From assembly GCA_035308525.1 (NCBI GenBank), contig DATGGM010000171.1, forward strand, positions 1-64,000: 64,000 nt of DNA, read 5' to 3'. The notes beneath the pieces were generated by a model. It ran no database searches and was not told where the DNA came from. It saw nothing but the letters and a program-made list of their open reading frames with translations. Shown here piece after piece: positions 1 through 8,435 of this stretch. The translations under genes and the position numbers were made by a program. Position 1 is the first letter of the stretch; the number at the start of each line of letters is the position of its first letter. Origin of the DNA: Bog-159 sp035308525 (GTDB lineage Bacteria; Acidobacteriota; Terriglobia; Bryobacterales; Bryobacteraceae).

Positions 1-228
1 GCGTGCGACCGCTTACGCGAAGCTCGCGGCCTGCTGCGGAAGCACCCCGGGCGCACGGTGCGCGGCGTGAGGCTGGTCGCGGATGGCGCTATCCGCAGTC
101 ACACGGTCTCTGAGCTCTGCGCAGCCGGTGCGGATGCGGTAGTGCCGGGATCGCTGATCTTTCAATCGAAGGATCTGGGAGCTACGTTCGGCTGGCTGCG
201 CAGTCACTCGGCGCCGGCATCGGCATAA
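1..228 (+). CDS. Ribulose-phosphate 3-epimerase-like protein, C-terminal fragment
   Basis: This reading frame is open from the first base of the window and stops at TAA 226-228, giving about 75 residues of a protein whose start lies outside. The tail carries 'VADGAIRS', then 'AAGADAVV' and 'PGSLIF'. This matches the end of the TIM-barrel phosphate-binding region of ribulose-phosphate 3-epimerases (DGG...AGAD..V.GS..F), where the glycine-serine loop holds the substrate phosphate. The usual second glycine of DGG is alanine here. The 3' end overlaps the end of the convergent arabinofuranosidase gene by 25 bases. A related TIM-barrel family such as BtpA is possible, because only the last third of the protein is visible. 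Confidence 0.6.
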   Translation, partial: ACDRLREARGLLRKHPGRTVRGVRLVADGAIRSHTVSELCAAGADAVVPGSLIFQSKDLGATFGWLRSHSAPASA

Positions 229-2153
229 GGCACCCACACTTCCATGCGCGCTTCGCCGCGATTGGCCCACGCGTAGTACGGAATGAAGACCAGCACCACT
301 TTCCTGCCGGTCCGCTCCTTTCTTTCCGCGTACGCCCGATAGAGCGGCTCACTGCTGAAAGGCTGGTCGACCACCGTGCCGTGATGTTTGATTACCATGA
401 TCCCGCCTAACAGTTCCGGATGAAGCTCGCTGACGAAGCTCGATCCGTCGATCAGGAGGGAAGCATCAAACAGGTTGGATCCCACCTGATCCGGCTGTTC
501 CAGGCAATACACCAGCGGCCCGCGCTCCAGCGCCACGCGGCCGGCGTTCTCGCGCACCAGGGGATTGGATCGCACCAGGCGCGGCACCATGTCGAAATCG
601 ATGTGGACCTTATCGCCCGGCTGCCAGCGGCGACGGATTTCGAAGTACTGGCCCGGCTTCGCTTCATCGCGGCGGGCGGCGAATGGTACGGGCGCGCCCA
701 TGGAGACTTCGGCGCCCTCCGACCAGGCCGGAATTCGCACGAAGACGCTGAACTCCGCCGCATGCGCGGGAGTGATGGTGAGGTCCACCGTTCCTTTCCA
801 CGGGTAGTCGGTCTGTTCGGCGATCTTCAGGCCGGTGCCATCCTCCAGATGCCAGTCGAGCGTCGAGCTGTGGAACAAGTTGACGTAGACGCCCTGGGGG
901 CCGGTGGTGTAGAGATAGCCCGGCAGCGAAGCCAGGATGCGCTCCAGGTTCGGCGGGCAGCAAGTGGTGTCGTACCATTCGTTGCGGATCGTCTCGCCGG
1001 ACGACTCCAGCGGGTTGCGGTAACAATAGAGAGTGCCGGAGAGCGACATGCCTGAGTTGATGCCGTTGTAGAGGGCGCGTTCGATCACGTCGGCGAAGCG
1101 CGCCTCGCCCAGCGCCAGCAGCATGCGCCAGTTCCACATCATGTTGCCGATGGCCGCGCAGCTTTCGCCGTAGGCCTGCGCGTTGGGTAGTTCGTAGGCC
1201 TCGCCGAAAGCCTCGCCGGACTCCCGCGATCCCACGCCACCGGTGATATACATCTTGCGGTTCACCAGGTCGCTCCACAGCGTTTCCAGCGTCTTCCGAT
1301 AGGCGGCATTGCCGGTCTCGGTGTAGTAGTCGGTGGCTCCGCACGAAGCATACATAGCGCGGACCGCGTGCCCTTCGAACTCCGTGCGCGAGGTGAACGG
1401 CTTGCCGCTGAACATGTACTGCACCTGGTCGCCGGTAAGATGCAGGCGCTCGCGCTCCACGCCGCTCAGCAGGTAGCCGGCGAAATCCAGATAGCGGCGG
1501 TCGCCGGTGGTGCGGTAAAGCTCGATCAACGCCATCTCGTATTCCGGGTGTCCGGTCAGCGCGGGACGCTTGGTGGGCCCGAAGTTCTCGATCATGTAAT
1601 TGGAAAAGCGAATGCCGACGTCCAGCAGCTTGCGGTCCCCCGTGGCGCGGTAATACGCGATAGCCGCCTGAAGCAGGTGCCCCATGCAGTACAGCTCGTG
1701 CGAGCGGTACATCTCGGTGAAGCGCTTGGGCGTGCGTTCCTCGCTCCAGTAGGTGTTCAGGTAGCCGCTGGGCTCCTGCGCCGCGGCGATGATCCCGGTC
1801 AGGCCATCGAATTCCGCGCGCAGTTTGGGCTGATCGCCCGACTCGATGGCGAAGGCCGCCGCCTCCATCCATTTGTAGAGGTCGGAATCGGTGTAGAGCG
1901 GGCCGCGCCGCGGCACATTCTTCTTGCCCTCCAGGCGCAGGAAATTGTCCACGATGCCGTGTTGCTCCAGTTCGGCCAGCATGCTGGGGATGCTTTTGTC
2001 CAGGTTTGTGGCGCGGCGTACCGTCCAGAAGCCGTCGCCCATCTTTACGGCGCGGACGGGCACGCCGTGCATCTTGGCATAGGGCGAATGCGAGACGTCC
2101 ACGATCTGGGCCTGGAGCAGAATAGGAAGCAGGAACAGCGGCATCGAGCGCAT
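204..2153 (-). CDS. GH127 beta-L-arabinofuranosidase, secreted
   Basis: This is a 649-residue glycoside hydrolase of family GH127 (formerly DUF1680), which removes terminal beta-L-arabinofuranose from plant glycans. In the characterised family member HypBA1 the active site uses a glutamate, a cysteine nucleophile and a zinc held by cysteines. The equivalents are visible here: E330-S-C332 in 'AYGESCAA' and C398-C399 in 'TTCCPPN'. The first 16 or so residues (MRSMPLFLLPILLQAQ) form a short signal peptide, so the enzyme probably acts in the periplasm or outside. Full length for the family. It is transcribed divergently from the PQQ-propeller gene across 78 bases. Substrate preference cannot be read from the sequence. 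Confidence 0.9.
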   Translation of the reverse strand: MRSMPLFLLPILLQAQIVDVSHSPYAKMHGVPVRAVKMGDGFWTVRRATNLDKSIPSMLAELEQHGIVDNFLRLEGKKNVPRRGPLYTDSDLYKWMEAAAFAIESGDQPKLRAEFDGLTGIIAAAQEPSGYLNTYWSEERTPKRFTEMYRSHELYCMGHLLQAAIAYYRATGDRKLLDVGIRFSNYMIENFGPTKRPALTGHPEYEMALIELYRTTGDRRYLDFAGYLLSGVERERLHLTGDQVQYMFSGKPFTSRTEFEGHAVRAMYASCGATDYYTETGNAAYRKTLETLWSDLVNRKMYITGGVGSRESGEAFGEAYELPNAQAYGESCAAIGNMMWNWRMLLALGEARFADVIERALYNGINSGMSLSGTLYCYRNPLESSGETIRNEWYDTTCCPPNLERILASLPGYLYTTGPQGVYVNLFHSSTLDWHLEDGTGLKIAEQTDYPWKGTVDLTITPAHAAEFSVFVRIPAWSEGAEVSMGAPVPFAARRDEAKPGQYFEIRRRWQPGDKVHIDFDMVPRLVRSNPLVRENAGRVALERGPLVYCLEQPDQVGSNLFDASLLIDGSSFVSELHPELLGGIMVIKHHGTVVDQPFSSEPLYRAYAERKERTGRKVVLVFIPYYAWANRGEARMEVWVPYADAGAE

Positions 2154-2231
2154 AGGTTCTCCAACTAACGCTTATATAATAAGCTCGCGCGGATTTCGGA
2201 ACAAACCGCGTGGCGGAGCGTCCAATCGAAC
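2154..2231. promoter_or_regulatory. Short divergent intergenic region with AT-rich core
   Basis: These 78 bases separate the start codons of two divergent genes and must hold both promoters. The AT-rich stretch around 2171-2181 contains TATAAT (2174-2179), and its complement reads TATATAAG, so a -10 element is possible in either direction. No convincing -35 hexamer is visible at the right spacing, so the strand it serves is not decided. Confidence 0.35.
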
Positions 2232-3506
2232 ATGCGCTCCACGCATATCGTGCTGATTGTGTCTCTCGCGGCCCTGGCCGGATCCGCCGCCACAGACCCA
2301 AAGAAAGCCCCGGCCAAGCCTGCGGCGGCCGCGGAGGACTGGCTGGTATGGGGCGGCAAGAACCGCGACTTCATTGTTAATTCTTCGGGCCTGGCCGATT
2401 CCTGGCCGGCGGCAGGCCCCAAGAAGATCTGGAGCCGCCCGCTGGGCGATGGCTACTCCGCGGTTGCCGAGGAGAACGGCGTCCTGTACACTGCATTCCG
2501 CCGCATGTCGCAGGACGTGGTCACGGCGCTCGATGCGGCCACCGGCAAGACGCTTTGGGAATATGCTTACGACAACCCGTTCACCAACGCCTATTCGGAA
2601 GCCGTGGGACCCGGACCGTACGCCATGCCGCAAGTGATCGGCGACCGCGTGGTGGCGGCCAGCGGCACCGGCAAGATCCATTCTTTGGACAAGAAGACCG
2701 GCAAGGTGAAGTGGTCTCACGATCTGTACGACGAGTTCCACGCCTCGCATCTGCAATTCGGCTACTCTTGCCACGCGCTGCCTTACAAGGACATGCTGAT
2801 CTATCAGGCGGGCGGCCAGGGTGACGGCGTGATTGCGTTTCGCCAGAGCGACGGAGCGGTGGTTTGGAAGGCGCTGCAGTTCACCAATTCGCACTCGTCG
2901 CCCATACTCATCAACGTGGACGGTCAGACGCAGGTGGTGGTGCTGGCGGCCAACACCGTGTTCGGCTTTAATCCCGATAATGGCGCGCTGCTCTGGAGCC
3001 ACGAGCACAAGACCAACTATGGCCTGGCCGTGAGCACGCCAGTATGGGCGCCCGGTAACCTGCTGTTCGTGGCTTCGGCGTACGGCACGGGCGCGCGCAC
3101 CCTGCACCTGAGCCAGTCCGGCGGGAAGACCAAGGTGGACGAGCTTTGGTACGATCCGCACGTGCAGCTCCACATCGGCACGGCCATTCAGCGCGACGGC
3201 TACGTGTATATATCGCGCGGTTACGACGGGCCGGTGTTCATGACCGCCGTGGAATTGAAGACCGGCAAGATCATGTGGCAGCAGCGCGGCTTCGCCAAGG
3301 CCCAGTTGCTATGGGCCGACGGCAAGCTGATCCTGGCCGATCAGGATGGCACGCTGGCTCTGTGCCGCGCCACTCCCCAGAAGTTCGAGGTGCTGTCCAA
3401 GGCGTCGGTGCTGCAGAGCATTGCCTGGACTCCGCCGACGCTGGTGGGCACGCGCCTCTACCTGCGCGACCGCCATACTCTGGCGGTTTACGATCTGGCG
3501 CGTTAG
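2232..3506 (+). CDS. Secreted PQQ-like beta-propeller protein
   Basis: This is a 424-residue protein with an N-terminal signal peptide (cleavage near residues 18-20) and a short Ala/Pro/Lys linker. It is then made of repeated blades with the PQQ/outer-membrane BamB-type pattern: 'ALDAATGKTLW', 'SLDKKTGKVKW', 'AFRQSDGAVVW', 'GFNPDNGALLW', 'ELKTGKIMW'. Such propellers either bind pyrroloquinoline quinone in dehydrogenases or act as protein-binding scaffolds. I see none of the vicinal cysteines or cytochrome CxxCH motifs of a quinoprotein dehydrogenase, so a scaffold or unknown enzymatic role is as likely. The ATG at 2232 is chosen because the signal peptide begins there. The ABC exporter genes follow 35 bases downstream on the same strand. 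Confidence 0.8.
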   Translation: MRSTHIVLIVSLAALAGSAATDPKKAPAKPAAAAEDWLVWGGKNRDFIVNSSGLADSWPAAGPKKIWSRPLGDGYSAVAEENGVLYTAFRRMSQDVVTALDAATGKTLWEYAYDNPFTNAYSEAVGPGPYAMPQVIGDRVVAASGTGKIHSLDKKTGKVKWSHDLYDEFHASHLQFGYSCHALPYKDMLIYQAGGQGDGVIAFRQSDGAVVWKALQFTNSHSSPILINVDGQTQVVVLAANTVFGFNPDNGALLWSHEHKTNYGLAVSTPVWAPGNLLFVASAYGTGARTLHLSQSGGKTKVDELWYDPHVQLHIGTAIQRDGYVYISRGYDGPVFMTAVELKTGKIMWQQRGFAKAQLLWADGKLILADQDGTLALCRATPQKFEVLSKASVLQSIAWTPPTLVGTRLYLRDRHTLAVYDLAR

Positions 3507-3541
3507 GGAACTTTCCGCCAGCCGTTCAGGTCTAATGGTCT

Positions 3542-4306
3542 GTGCTAGAGGTGCGCGCGCTCACCAAGCGATATCCAGGCGTCCTGGCCGTCGACAGCGT
3601 CTCGTTCACCGCGCTGCCCGGCCAGGTGACAGGCTATCTCGGACCCAATGGCTCCGGCAAGTCCACCACCGTGAAAATGATCACGGGCTTGCTCGAGCCT
3701 ACCGCGGGCGAGATTCTCTATCGCGGCCGGCCCATCGGCGCGGACCTCATCGAGTACAGGCGGATTCTCGGCTACGTGCCCGAAGAGCCGTACTTGTACC
3801 CGCACCTGACCGGCGCCGAATACCTGGAACTGGCCGGCGAGCTGCGGGATTTGCCGGCGGCCACACTGCACGCTAAGATCGATGCGCTGCTCGGGCTGTT
3901 TTCGCTGGCGGGCGACCGCCACTCGCCCATATCGTCTTACTCCAAAGGCATGCGGCAGAAGATCCTGATCTCAGCCGCGATTCTCCACGATCCTGAGCTG
4001 ATCGTCCTCGACGAGCCTTTCTCCGGCCTGGACGTCCAGGCCGCCCTGGTAGTGCGCAGCCTGATCCGGTCGCTGGCGGGCTCGGGCAAGACCGTGCTTT
4101 TCAGCTCACACGTGCTGGAGGTCGTGGAGAAGGTCTGCAGCCGCGTGGTGATCCTGCACAAAGGCCGCGCGGTGGCTAACGATTCGATCGAGCACCTCCG
4201 GGATTTGATGGAACTGCCGACGCTGGAAGATATCTTCGCCCAACTGGTCACGGAACAGGACCCCGACGCCACCGCGCGGCAGATCGCGGAGACCATCCGG
4301 CGGTGA
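3542..4306 (+). CDS. ABC transporter ATP-binding protein
   Basis: This is the 254-residue ATPase subunit of an ABC exporter. Walker A is GPNGSGKST at residues 34-42, the signature region reads YSKGMRQK, and Walker B with the D-loop reads LIVLDEPFSGLD. A switch histidine follows in 'FSSHVLEV'. The start is GTG 3542. The stop overlaps the start of the membrane subunit (GTGA at 4303-4306), so the two are translationally coupled and form one transporter. The family resembles CcmA/NatA-type exporters with an unsplit polytopic partner. Substrate unknown. Confidence 0.92.
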   Translation: MLEVRALTKRYPGVLAVDSVSFTALPGQVTGYLGPNGSGKSTTVKMITGLLEPTAGEILYRGRPIGADLIEYRRILGYVPEEPYLYPHLTGAEYLELAGELRDLPAATLHAKIDALLGLFSLAGDRHSPISSYSKGMRQKILISAAILHDPELIVLDEPFSGLDVQAALVVRSLIRSLAGSGKTVLFSSHVLEVVEKVCSRVVILHKGRAVANDSIEHLRDLMELPTLEDIFAQLVTEQDPDATARQIAETIRR

Positions 4307-6024
4307 ACCAGCGCCGCCAATTCCGCGCGTTGACGCACCTGTTCGCCTATCGCTTCTTCGATACGGACATCGTGTCGATGCGGGGGGACTTGTCCGCGCT
4401 GCTCTCGCAGCTCGCGGCTTTGCTGGCCGCTCTCAGCGTGGCCCTCGTGCTCATCGTGGCGCCCAAGTATGCGGGCCTTTATCATCATTTGAACGCCCGC
4501 CAGATTCGCGCTGCGGCGTGGAGCGATCCGGAGTTTCTGATCTCCACGTCCATGGCGGTCATCGGCGTGTTCACCCTGTTGCTTTGGGACGCCTTGTTTC
4601 CGGACCGGCGCGATTGCCTCATGCTGGGCGCCATGCCGGTGCGCGTGCGCACTCTGTTCGCCGCCAAGCTGGCCGCCCTGGGGGCCGCGCTGGGGATGGC
4701 GATCGTGGCGGTGAATTCCGCCAGCGGCCTGGCGTGTCCGTTCCTGATCGTGCCGGATGCCACCGGCCCGCTGAGCGCGGCGCGCGGCTTTGCCGCTTAC
4801 TGGACCGCTATTCTGCTGGCATCGCTGTTTGTCTTCTGGCTGCTGCTGGGCTTGCAGGGCCTGGCGCTGCACCTGCTCCCGCATCATCTCTTTCTGCGCT
4901 GGTCGAGCCTTATTCAGACCGCCGCATTCTTTGGAGTGCTCACGTTATATTTCCTGACGCCGCCGCTGGCCACTCCGCAAGCGCTGGCCGCGCCCCAGAA
5001 CCGGCTGTGGTACGCGCTGATCCCGTCCTACTGGTTTTGGGGCCTGTTCCATGTGATGGCCGGGTCGGCGAATCCGGCGCTGGACGCGCTGGCGCGGCGT
5101 GCCTTGGCAGGCGAACCGGCGGTGGCGCTGATTGCGATGGCGGCTTACGCGCTGGCGTATGCCCGCCAGTTGCGCCGCACGGTGGAGCAGTCGGGCATCG
5201 CTCCCGCGCGGCGCGCCGTGCTGCCGTGGACCGCACTCGCGCGGCTCTTCGTCCGACGCGCGCCGGAACGCGCCATTTTCGCATTCATCGCCCGCACCGT
5301 CGCGCGCAGCCGCCAGCATCGTTTGCTGCTCTCGATGTATATCGGATTGGGATTCGGGTATGTTTTCAGCCAGATCGCATACGTGCTGTATCACTATAAG
5401 GCCGTCCCCTACGGCGATAGCGAGGGACGCGCCCAGACCGCGCTCGGCATTCCTCTCATCCTGCTCTTCTTCGTCGTCATCGCGTTGCGCGTATCCTTCT
5501 CGATCCCCGTGGAACTGCGCGCCAACTGGCTGTTCCGTCTGACCGATTCGTTTGCCGGCGGCGCCTATCTGGATGCCACCCGCAAGGCGCTGCTGTTGTT
5601 CGCGCTGGCGCCGGTCACCGCGATCGCCGCGCCGGTTTATCTGGCCCTATGGCCGTGGCCGCGAGCCTTGGGACACATCCTGTTTCTCGCCGTGTTCGGA
5701 CTGCTGATCATCGAACTGGCGCTGCTGCGCTTCGCTAAAGTGCCGTTCACGTGCTCGTATCTTCCAGGCAGGGCCAATCTCAAGATCATGTTCGGCGTCT
5801 ATTGGGGAGTGCTCATCATCGCATCGGAGCTGATCACCGACTTCGAACACCGCGCGCTGCAGCATCCCAAGAGTTACGCGGCGTTGATGGCAGTCACTCT
5901 GACGGCCTGGCTCATCGCGGTCTGGCGCACTCGCGGCGCGCGCGCCGAGGTCCCCACCCTCAGTTTCGAGGAGCAACCGGAACCGGCGGTCGTGGCGCTG
6001 GGGTTGGCCGGCCGGCTCAACTGA
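4303..6024 (+). CDS. ABC transporter permease, large polytopic membrane protein
   Basis: This is a 573-residue membrane protein with about ten to twelve hydrophobic segments, for example at residues 38-53, 83-97, 120-140, 155-175, 200-215 and several after residue 340. No ATPase or periplasmic domain is apparent. It starts at GTG 4303 inside the stop of the ATP-binding gene, which marks it as the transporter's membrane subunit. The long soluble stretch between about residues 290 and 335 is Arg-rich and probably cytoplasmic. I do not recognise a named permease family, and the assignment rests on topology and coupling. Confidence 0.8.
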   Translation: MNQRRQFRALTHLFAYRFFDTDIVSMRGDLSALLSQLAALLAALSVALVLIVAPKYAGLYHHLNARQIRAAAWSDPEFLISTSMAVIGVFTLLLWDALFPDRRDCLMLGAMPVRVRTLFAAKLAALGAALGMAIVAVNSASGLACPFLIVPDATGPLSAARGFAAYWTAILLASLFVFWLLLGLQGLALHLLPHHLFLRWSSLIQTAAFFGVLTLYFLTPPLATPQALAAPQNRLWYALIPSYWFWGLFHVMAGSANPALDALARRALAGEPAVALIAMAAYALAYARQLRRTVEQSGIAPARRAVLPWTALARLFVRRAPERAIFAFIARTVARSRQHRLLLSMYIGLGFGYVFSQIAYVLYHYKAVPYGDSEGRAQTALGIPLILLFFVVIALRVSFSIPVELRANWLFRLTDSFAGGAYLDATRKALLLFALAPVTAIAAPVYLALWPWPRALGHILFLAVFGLLIIELALLRFAKVPFTCSYLPGRANLKIMFGVYWGVLIIASELITDFEHRALQHPKSYAALMAVTLTAWLIAVWRTRGARAEVPTLSFEEQPEPAVVALGLAGRLN

Positions 6025-6082
6025 CCTGCCGCGCAAGCGCCTGGTGTTACCATAGAACAGTACCTCTCGCCCGAAGCGCCCC

Positions 6083-7879
6083 ATGTCAAACGGAACTCCT
6101 TCAATTCGCAACATCGCCATCATCGCCCACGTGGATCATGGCAAGACTACCCTGGTCGACGCCATGCTGAACCAGAGCGGCATATTCCGCGAAAATGAGG
6201 TGCACGTCGAGCGCGTCATGGATTCGAACGCGCTGGAACGCGAGCGCGGCATCACCATCCTGGCCAAGATCACCGGCGTCCGCTACCAGGGCGTGAAGAT
6301 CAACATCGTCGATACCCCCGGCCACAGCGATTTCGGCGGCGAGGTGGAACGCGCGCTGAAGATCGTGGACGGCGTCATGCTGCTGGTGGATGCCAGTGAA
6401 GGCCCGCTGCCACAGACGCGCTACGTGCTTTCCAAGGCGCTGGAGGCCAAGCTGCCGCCCATCGTGGTCATCAACAAGATCGACCGGCCGGATGCGCGCG
6501 TGCCCGAAGTGTTGAACGAAATCTACGACCTGTTCATCGATCTGGACGCTGCCGAAGACCAGCTCGACTTTCCGGTGCTCTACACCGTCGCCAAAACCGG
6601 AGTGGCTAAGACCTCGCTCGAAGACGACTCCACCAATCTGAAGCCCCTGTTCGACGCCATCCTGCGGCACATCCCCGAACCGGCGGGCGATCCGGAAGGC
6701 GTGCTCCAGATGCTGGTCGCCAACCTGGATTACAGCGACTACCTGGGTCGGCTGGCCATTGGCCGGGTGTTCGAGGGCACCCTGCATTTCGGCGACACGG
6801 TGTCCATCTGTAAGCTGGATGGCTCCCAACACAACACCCGCATCACCAAGCTGTACTCGTTTGAAGGCCTGAAGCGGGTGGATGAAACCGTGGGCCGGCC
6901 CGGCGACCTGCTGGCCATCGCGGGCGTGGAAGGCATCACCATCGGCGAGACGGTGACCAGCGCGGAAGATCCGCGGCCGCTGCCCCAGGTGCAGATCGAC
7001 GAGCCCACCATCGCCATGACGTTCACCATCAACACCTCGCCCTTCGCGGGACGGGAGGGCAGCTACGTGACCTCGCGCAACCTGCGCGAGCGGCTAGACA
7101 AGGAGTTGCTGACCAACGTGTCGATCCGGGTGGAAGAGCTCGGCCACGACACGTTCAAGGTGATGGGCCGCGGCGAGTTGCAGTTAGCCATCCTGATCGA
7201 GATGATGCGGCGCGAGAGCTATGAGCTGATGGTGGGTAAGCCGGAGATCCTGACGCGCTCCATCAATGGCAAAACTCACGAACCGGTGGAACTGCTGGTG
7301 CTGGACATTCCCGAATCGTTCCTGGGAGTGGTGATCGAGAAGCTGGGCGCACGCAAAGGCAAAATGGCCAAGATGGTGAATCACGGGTCCGGGCGCGTGC
7401 GGCTGGAGTTCGAAATCCCGTCACGCGGGCTGATCGGATTGCGCAGCGAAATCCTCACGGATACGCGCGGCACCGCTATCATGAACTCGCTGTTTCACGG
7501 GTACATCGAGTGGCAGGGCGAGATTCCCACGCGTCCCACCGGATCGCTGGTGGCCGACCGTTCGGGCAAGGCGACCGGTTACGCCATCTTCAATCTGCAG
7601 GAGCGCGGCGAGATCTTCGTGAGCCCGGGCATGGAGATCTACGAAGGCATGATCGTGGGCGAGAACGCGCGCACGAAGGACCTGGACGTGAACATCGTCA
7701 AGGAAAAGAAGCTGACCAACATGCGGGCATCCACGGCGGATGAAGCCATCCGCCTGGTGCCGCCGCGCATCCTGAACCTGGAGCAGGCCATCGAATTCAT
7801 CCGGGACGATGAGTTCGTGGAAGTCACGCCGGCGTCTATCCGGCTGCGCAAGAAGGTCCTGAAATCCAACCAGAGATAG
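6083..7879 (+). CDS. typA: Ribosome-associated GTPase TypA/BipA
   Basis: This is a 598-residue translational GTPase. G1 is AHVDHGKTT (residues 15-23), G2 lies in 'ERGITI', G3 is DTPGHSDFGGE and G4 is NKIDRPD. It is followed by EF-G-like domains II, III and V and the BipA-specific C-terminal domain, whose 'GRGELQLAILIE' and 'YEGMIVGEN' are hallmark stretches. TypA binds the 70S ribosome and assists 50S assembly and stress or low-temperature growth. Length is normal for the family. It appears to be monocistronic or to lead the following DUF2760/Hsp70 genes with a 49-base gap. Confidence 0.97.
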   Translation: MSNGTPSIRNIAIIAHVDHGKTTLVDAMLNQSGIFRENEVHVERVMDSNALERERGITILAKITGVRYQGVKINIVDTPGHSDFGGEVERALKIVDGVMLLVDASEGPLPQTRYVLSKALEAKLPPIVVINKIDRPDARVPEVLNEIYDLFIDLDAAEDQLDFPVLYTVAKTGVAKTSLEDDSTNLKPLFDAILRHIPEPAGDPEGVLQMLVANLDYSDYLGRLAIGRVFEGTLHFGDTVSICKLDGSQHNTRITKLYSFEGLKRVDETVGRPGDLLAIAGVEGITIGETVTSAEDPRPLPQVQIDEPTIAMTFTINTSPFAGREGSYVTSRNLRERLDKELLTNVSIRVEELGHDTFKVMGRGELQLAILIEMMRRESYELMVGKPEILTRSINGKTHEPVELLVLDIPESFLGVVIEKLGARKGKMAKMVNHGSGRVRLEFEIPSRGLIGLRSEILTDTRGTAIMNSLFHGYIEWQGEIPTRPTGSLVADRSGKATGYAIFNLQERGEIFVSPGMEIYEGMIVGENARTKDLDVNIVKEKKLTNMRASTADEAIRLVPPRILNLEQAIEFIRDDEFVEVTPASIRLRKKVLKSNQR

Positions 7880-7928
7880 ACGGGACCCGCGCAACCGGAT
7901 GTTATCCTGACTATTTGGAGCACAACGA

Positions 7929-8423
7929 GTGAGCCGTATTCTGCTAGCTTTCCGCGCCTTCTTCGCCATCCTGTTCGGCCGTCCCCTGCCTCAAGAGATC
8001 AAACCCGCGGCCCCCAAACCGCAGCCCGCGGCGCCCGCGAAGCCCAACCCCGCGCATGCATTGCAACTTCTGGCCATTCTGCAGCGCGACTCGCGCCTGC
8101 TCGACTTTCTGATGGAAGACATCGCCTCGTTTGAAGACGAGCAGATCGGCGCGGCCGTGCGCAGCCTGCACGATCAGGCGCGCGATTCGCTGGCCCGCTA
8201 TCTCAGCCTGCAACCTGTCATCGACGGCGTCGAAGGCGCATACACCCGCCCAGCCACCGCGGATCCCGCCGCCGTGAAGTTCATCGGCAACGTGCCGGCC
8301 AACCGGCCCGAAGGCGGCACGCTGCGGCACAAAGGCTGGCGCGCCGCCAAAATGGAGCTGCCCGCCCTCAACCCCAAGCAGGATGCCTCGATCATCGCAC
8401 CCGCCGAAATCGAGATCGAATAG
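7929..8423 (+). CDS. DUF2760 family protein, Hsp70-associated
   Basis: This 164-residue protein starts at GTG 7929 behind a GGAG (7917-7920). The first 20 residues form an amphipathic or weakly membrane-binding helix, followed by a Pro/Ala/Lys linker (about 21-40). A compact domain follows, with 'LLAILQRDSRLLDFLMED' and a C-terminal 'PAEIEIE', which I recognise as the DUF2760 family. It ends 12 bases before the Hsp70-like gene, so the two are almost certainly one operon. DUF2760 proteins have no defined activity. From the neighbourhood, a co-chaperone or client-adaptor role is the natural hypothesis. Confidence 0.75.
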   Translation: MSRILLAFRAFFAILFGRPLPQEIKPAAPKPQPAAPAKPNPAHALQLLAILQRDSRLLDFLMEDIASFEDEQIGAAVRSLHDQARDSLARYLSLQPVIDGVEGAYTRPATADPAAVKFIGNVPANRPEGGTLRHKGWRAAKMELPALNPKQDASIIAPAEIEIE

Positions 8424-8435
8424 CGCCTCCGCATA

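Noticed and set aside
664..2301. A 545-codon minus-strand frame overlapping the GH127 gene in another frame.
   Set aside because: No motif and unbalanced Arg/Gly composition; the GH127 frame has its four active-site residues in order.
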